Assembly: GCA_947627125.1 (NCBI GenBank)
Contig: CANQUY010000019.1
Coordinates: 1 to 18,219, forward strand
Length of the DNA: 18,219 nt
Direction of reading: 5' to 3'
From: an uncultured Clostridia bacterium
GTDB lineage: Bacteria > Bacillota > Clostridia > Christensenellales > Borkfalkiaceae
Positions 16,707 to 18,219 of this stretch are shown here, piece by piece. Every line of letters starts with the position of its first letter. Positions within the stretch are counted from its first letter, which is position 1. The notes below the pieces were generated by a model. That model searched no databases, had not been told where the DNA came from, and saw only the letters and a program-made list of their open reading frames with translations. A program made the translations under genes and the position numbers.

Positions 16707-16724
16707 GGCTCCAGGGGAGCCTAT

Positions 16725-16872
16725 GCGGCGTCATGCTGAGAACGGGAGTACAACGCAGTCTACGAGGGTTCTACCGAAGCATCTCGCCGCATGCTTTACG
16801 GATTGTCGCCGCGAGATTCTTCGGGTCAGTTTCCGTCCTTTCGTCCTTCTCGCGTTCTCAGAATGACGCGGC
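16725..16872. repeat. Long inverted repeat of the CATnCTGAG/GnATCTC type
   Basis: The left arm begins GCGGCGTCATGCTGAGAACG and ends CCGAAGCATCTCGCCGC. The right arm begins GCCGCGAGATTCTTCGG and ends CGTTCTCAGAATGACGCGGC. The arms are inverted copies of about 62 bases, best conserved at both ends and diverged in the middle, around a centre near 16795-16805. Any open frame here (for example on the plus strand from 16697) is a by-product of the repeat. Confidence 0.75.
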
Positions 16873-16879
16873 GGGTGGA

Positions 16880-16992
16880 CTTCGTTTGAGGGGATCCTTC
16901 GCTACGCTCAGGATGAGCGGGCTGGGCAGAATGGCGCGGCGCGGCGTCATGCTGAGCGGGCGTGGCAGAATGAGCGGCGCGGGGACGCGGGA
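16880..16992. repeat. Partial copies of the same intergenic repeat
   Basis: GGGGATCCTTCGCTACGCTC, followed by AGGATGAGCGG (about 16890-16920), is one arm. GCGGCGTCATGCTGAGCGGG followed by GGCAGAATGAGCGG (about 16941-16976) are fragments of further units. They run up to the stop codon of the HAD hydrolase gene. Bases 16405-16992 as a whole contain only the double palindrome and this repeat cluster; I find no gene. Confidence 0.55.
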
Positions 16993-17817
16993 TCAGCAAT
17001 GGAAATTCGCTTCGAGCCACTTGGCAACGCCGTCCTCTTCGCAGTAGCCGATGACACCCGTCGCTTTCTCCTTCAGCCAGCTGTCGGCGTTCATCACGGC
17101 GTACTTCTCGTCGCAGACGTCGAACATGTCCGAGTCGTTGGACGTGTCGCCAAAGCAGACGACCTTGCCGCAGCCGAGGTAGTTTCTCAAGAATATGACG
17201 CCGTTAGCCTTGGTCGCCTCGCGCGGGGAGATCTCCATCCAAAAGTCGTTCTGGTACTTCTCCTGATGGAAGATGCAGATGAAACGTTCGTCGTACTTCA
17301 AAATATTCCATGCCCGCTCGAGTTGCTCGCGTGGACATATGCACTTAAAATAAAAGATATAGCCGTCGAGGAGTTCCTCTTCGGAGCCCACGGGGTCAAG
17401 ACGGACATCCCCGCGGCGACGGTAGAGATAGCGGACGATGCCCGGGTTCTCCTTGCCGACCTCATAGGCGACGCGCTCCCTGTCCTTCCGCCTTGCACCG
17501 AACACGAAGGGCGGAATGCCATGCTCCTTGAGAACAGAAAAGACGTAGCGCTTTTCTTCCTCCGTGAAAAGAACGGAGCGAAGGGTTTCCCCCGTTCCAT
17601 AGTTATAGATGAGGCCGCCGTTGTAGAGCACGACGGGCGCGTTGATCTTCAGCCCGTCAAGCGCGAGCTTGGCGCTCAGGGCGGAACGGGCGGTCGCGAA
17701 GGATAAAATCATCCCGCGTTCAATGAGTGCGTTGAGTTTTTCGATGCTGTAGGCGGAAACCCGCTCGCGGCTCGTGAGCAAAGTTCCGTCGAGGTCCGAG
17801 ATGTAAAGAGTTGTCAT
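16993..17817 (-). CDS. Cof-type HAD-superfamily phosphatase (class IIB)
   Basis: Soluble 274-residue Mg-dependent hydrolase, expected to remove phosphate from small phosphorylated metabolites (sugar phosphates, FMN, nucleotides); the substrate cannot be told. All four HAD motifs are present: DLDGTLL with nucleophile D8 and acid D10; FATAR with T42; K203 in EATKANG; and FGDTSNDSDMF with D224 and D228. The roughly 110-residue insertion between motifs II and III is the C2 cap of the Cof/YidA group. The length is normal. A matching promoter lies 48 bases upstream. No strong ribosome site is visible next to the ATG at 17817; GGGAG is about 17 bases away. The 3' end abuts the repeat cluster. Confidence 0.92.
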   Translation of the reverse strand: MTTLYISDLDGTLLTSRERVSAYSIEKLNALIERGMILSFATARSALSAKLALDGLKINAPVVLYNGGLIYNYGTGETLRSVLFTEEEKRYVFSVLKEHGIPPFVFGARRKDRERVAYEVGKENPGIVRYLYRRRGDVRLDPVGSEEELLDGYIFYFKCICPREQLERAWNILKYDERFICIFHQEKYQNDFWMEISPREATKANGVIFLRNYLGCGKVVCFGDTSNDSDMFDVCDEKYAVMNADSWLKEKATGVIGYCEEDGVAKWLEANFHC

Positions 17818-17864
17818 AAGGCCGAAATTCCGCTCCCTGCTTCATCATATTTACGGGCACAAAA

Positions 17865-17893
17865 ATTATATCACAAGCCGCCCGCGAATGCAA
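17865..17893 (-). promoter_or_regulatory. Sigma-A promoter for the HAD phosphatase gene
   Basis: Minus strand: TTGCAT (17893-17888), a 17-base spacer, TATAAT (17870-17865), a perfect -10 preceded by TGTGA. Transcription should start near 17858, giving a leader of about 40 bases. Confidence 0.85.
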
Positions 17894-17933
17894 GCCGAAT
17901 TTATGGGATTCTGTCGAATGGGACAAATTCGGC
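17894..17933. repeat. 9-bp inverted repeat abutting the HAD promoter
   Basis: GCCGAATTT (17894-17902) and AAATTCGGC (17925-17933) are perfect inverted copies 22 bases apart. The left arm touches the -35 box of the leftward HAD promoter, and the right arm is 46 bases from the -35 of the rightward tRNA promoter. Possible operator, or chance. Confidence 0.4.
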
Positions 17934-17979
17934 ATGAAAAAAATTTTGGAAAAAAAGTCGGTAAGACCCATGAAAATCG

Positions 17980-18008
17980 TTGACATATCGGGCAATATTT
18001 GATAGAAT
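17980..18008 (+). promoter_or_regulatory. Sigma-A promoter for the tRNA pair
   Basis: Perfect TTGACA (17980-17985), a 17-base spacer, then TAGAAT (18003-18008). Transcription should start near 18015, about 13 bases before the tRNA-Gly 5' end. This is a strong promoter, as is usual for stable RNA operons. Confidence 0.88.
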
Positions 18009-18027
18009 AATCAAGCATTGACCGAGT

Positions 18028-18101
18028 GCGGGTGTAGTTCAGTGGTAGAACACTAGCCTTCCAAGCTGGTCGCGTGGGTTCAATTCCCATCACCCGCTCC
18101 A
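18028..18101 (+). tRNA. tRNA-Gly (anticodon TCC)
   Basis: The acceptor GCGGGTG pairs perfectly with CACCCGC (18091-18097), followed by discriminator T and an encoded CCA. D arm: GTTC/GAAC. Anticodon stem CTAGC/GCTGG with loop CTTCCAA; anticodon TCC at 18060-18062. T arm contains GGTTCAATTCC. All cloverleaf parts are intact. Confidence 0.97.
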
Positions 18102-18145
18102 ATTTCGTAAGTCTTGAGAGAAGAATCTTCGAGGCAATCAGTTAT

Positions 18146-18219
18146 GCGCCTGTAGCTCAGGTGGATAGAGCAACGGCCTTCTAAGCCGTGTGTCAGGAGT
18201 TCGAATCTCTTCAGGCGCA
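18146..18219 (+). tRNA. tRNA-Arg (anticodon TCT), cut before CCA by the window end
   Basis: The acceptor GCGCCTG pairs with CAGGCGC (18212-18218) and the final A (18219) is the discriminator; any CCA lies beyond the window. D stem GCTC/GAGC. Anticodon stem ACGGC/GCCGT with loop CTTCTAA; anticodon TCT at 18180-18182. T arm contains AGTTCGAATCT. It follows tRNA-Gly by 44 bases and is probably co-transcribed with it. Confidence 0.96.

Noticed and set aside
16506..16992. CRISPR array
   Set aside because: The repeats are inverted, of unequal length and unevenly spaced, with no constant repeat-spacer pattern and no cas gene.
16697..17047. Plus-strand 116-codon frame in the repeat cluster
   Set aside because: It runs through inverted repeat arms into the HAD gene and its translation is low-complexity Arg/Gly/Ser sequence.
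16999..17706. Plus-strand 235-codon frame opposite the HAD phosphatase
   Set aside because: Antisense shadow; the minus strand carries all four HAD motifs and a promoter.
17866..18102. Minus-strand 78-codon frame across tRNA-Gly
   Set aside because: It starts inside the complement of a tRNA gene; a common false gene call.

Overview
The window reads like a chromosomal segment of a mid-GC, Gram-positive, Clostridia-type (Firmicutes) bacterium, possibly an anaerobic gut lineage. The grounds are strong AGGAGG-type ribosome sites, clean sigma-A promoters (TTGACA/TATAAT type with 17-18 base spacers), a single-chain iron-sulfur L-serine dehydratase, and GC-rich intergenic repeats of the CATTCTGAG/GAATCTC kind that I associate with that group. 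The organism assignment is inference; no rRNA or marker gene is present.

Layout. Bases 25-2091 (plus strand) are a small accessory patch. It holds a DinB-like protein with an N-terminal extension, a stretch of non-coding or decayed sequence, the 45-codon stump of a GNAT acetyltransferase, and a complete GNAT acetyltransferase with an unrecognised N-terminal domain. A bidirectional hairpin terminator (2106-2139) separates this patch from the converging giant gene.

Bases 2160-14468 (minus strand) are a single uninterrupted gene of 4102 codons, two thirds of the window. Its product has an N-terminal export/membrane segment, about 24 recognisable but strongly diverged copies of an alpha-helical unit (about 107-150 residues in the regular part), a C-terminal beta-type domain, and a hydrophobic tail. 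It has no enzyme motif that I can see and no LPXTG signal. It is most likely a cell-surface or membrane-tethered structural or adhesive protein, and it is the main candidate for something undescribed. A good sigma-A promoter lies about 275 bases upstream, so the transcript should carry a long leader that includes inverted repeat elements.

Bases 14828-16039 (minus) encode L-serine dehydratase (serine to pyruvate plus ammonia). A divergent small membrane protein (DUF1294-like) follows at 16114-16404. Bases 16405-16992 carry no gene but hold two adjacent 14-bp palindromes and a cluster of inverted-repeat elements. Bases 16993-17817 (minus) encode a Cof-type HAD phosphatase with its own promoter. 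The window ends with a plus-strand tRNA pair, Gly(TCC) and Arg(TCT), behind a near-consensus promoter; the last tRNA is cut by the window edge just before its CCA end.

The genes do not form one pathway. Serine catabolism, a HAD phosphatase and tRNAs are housekeeping functions. The giant surface protein and the GNAT/DinB patch look like accessory material placed beside them.
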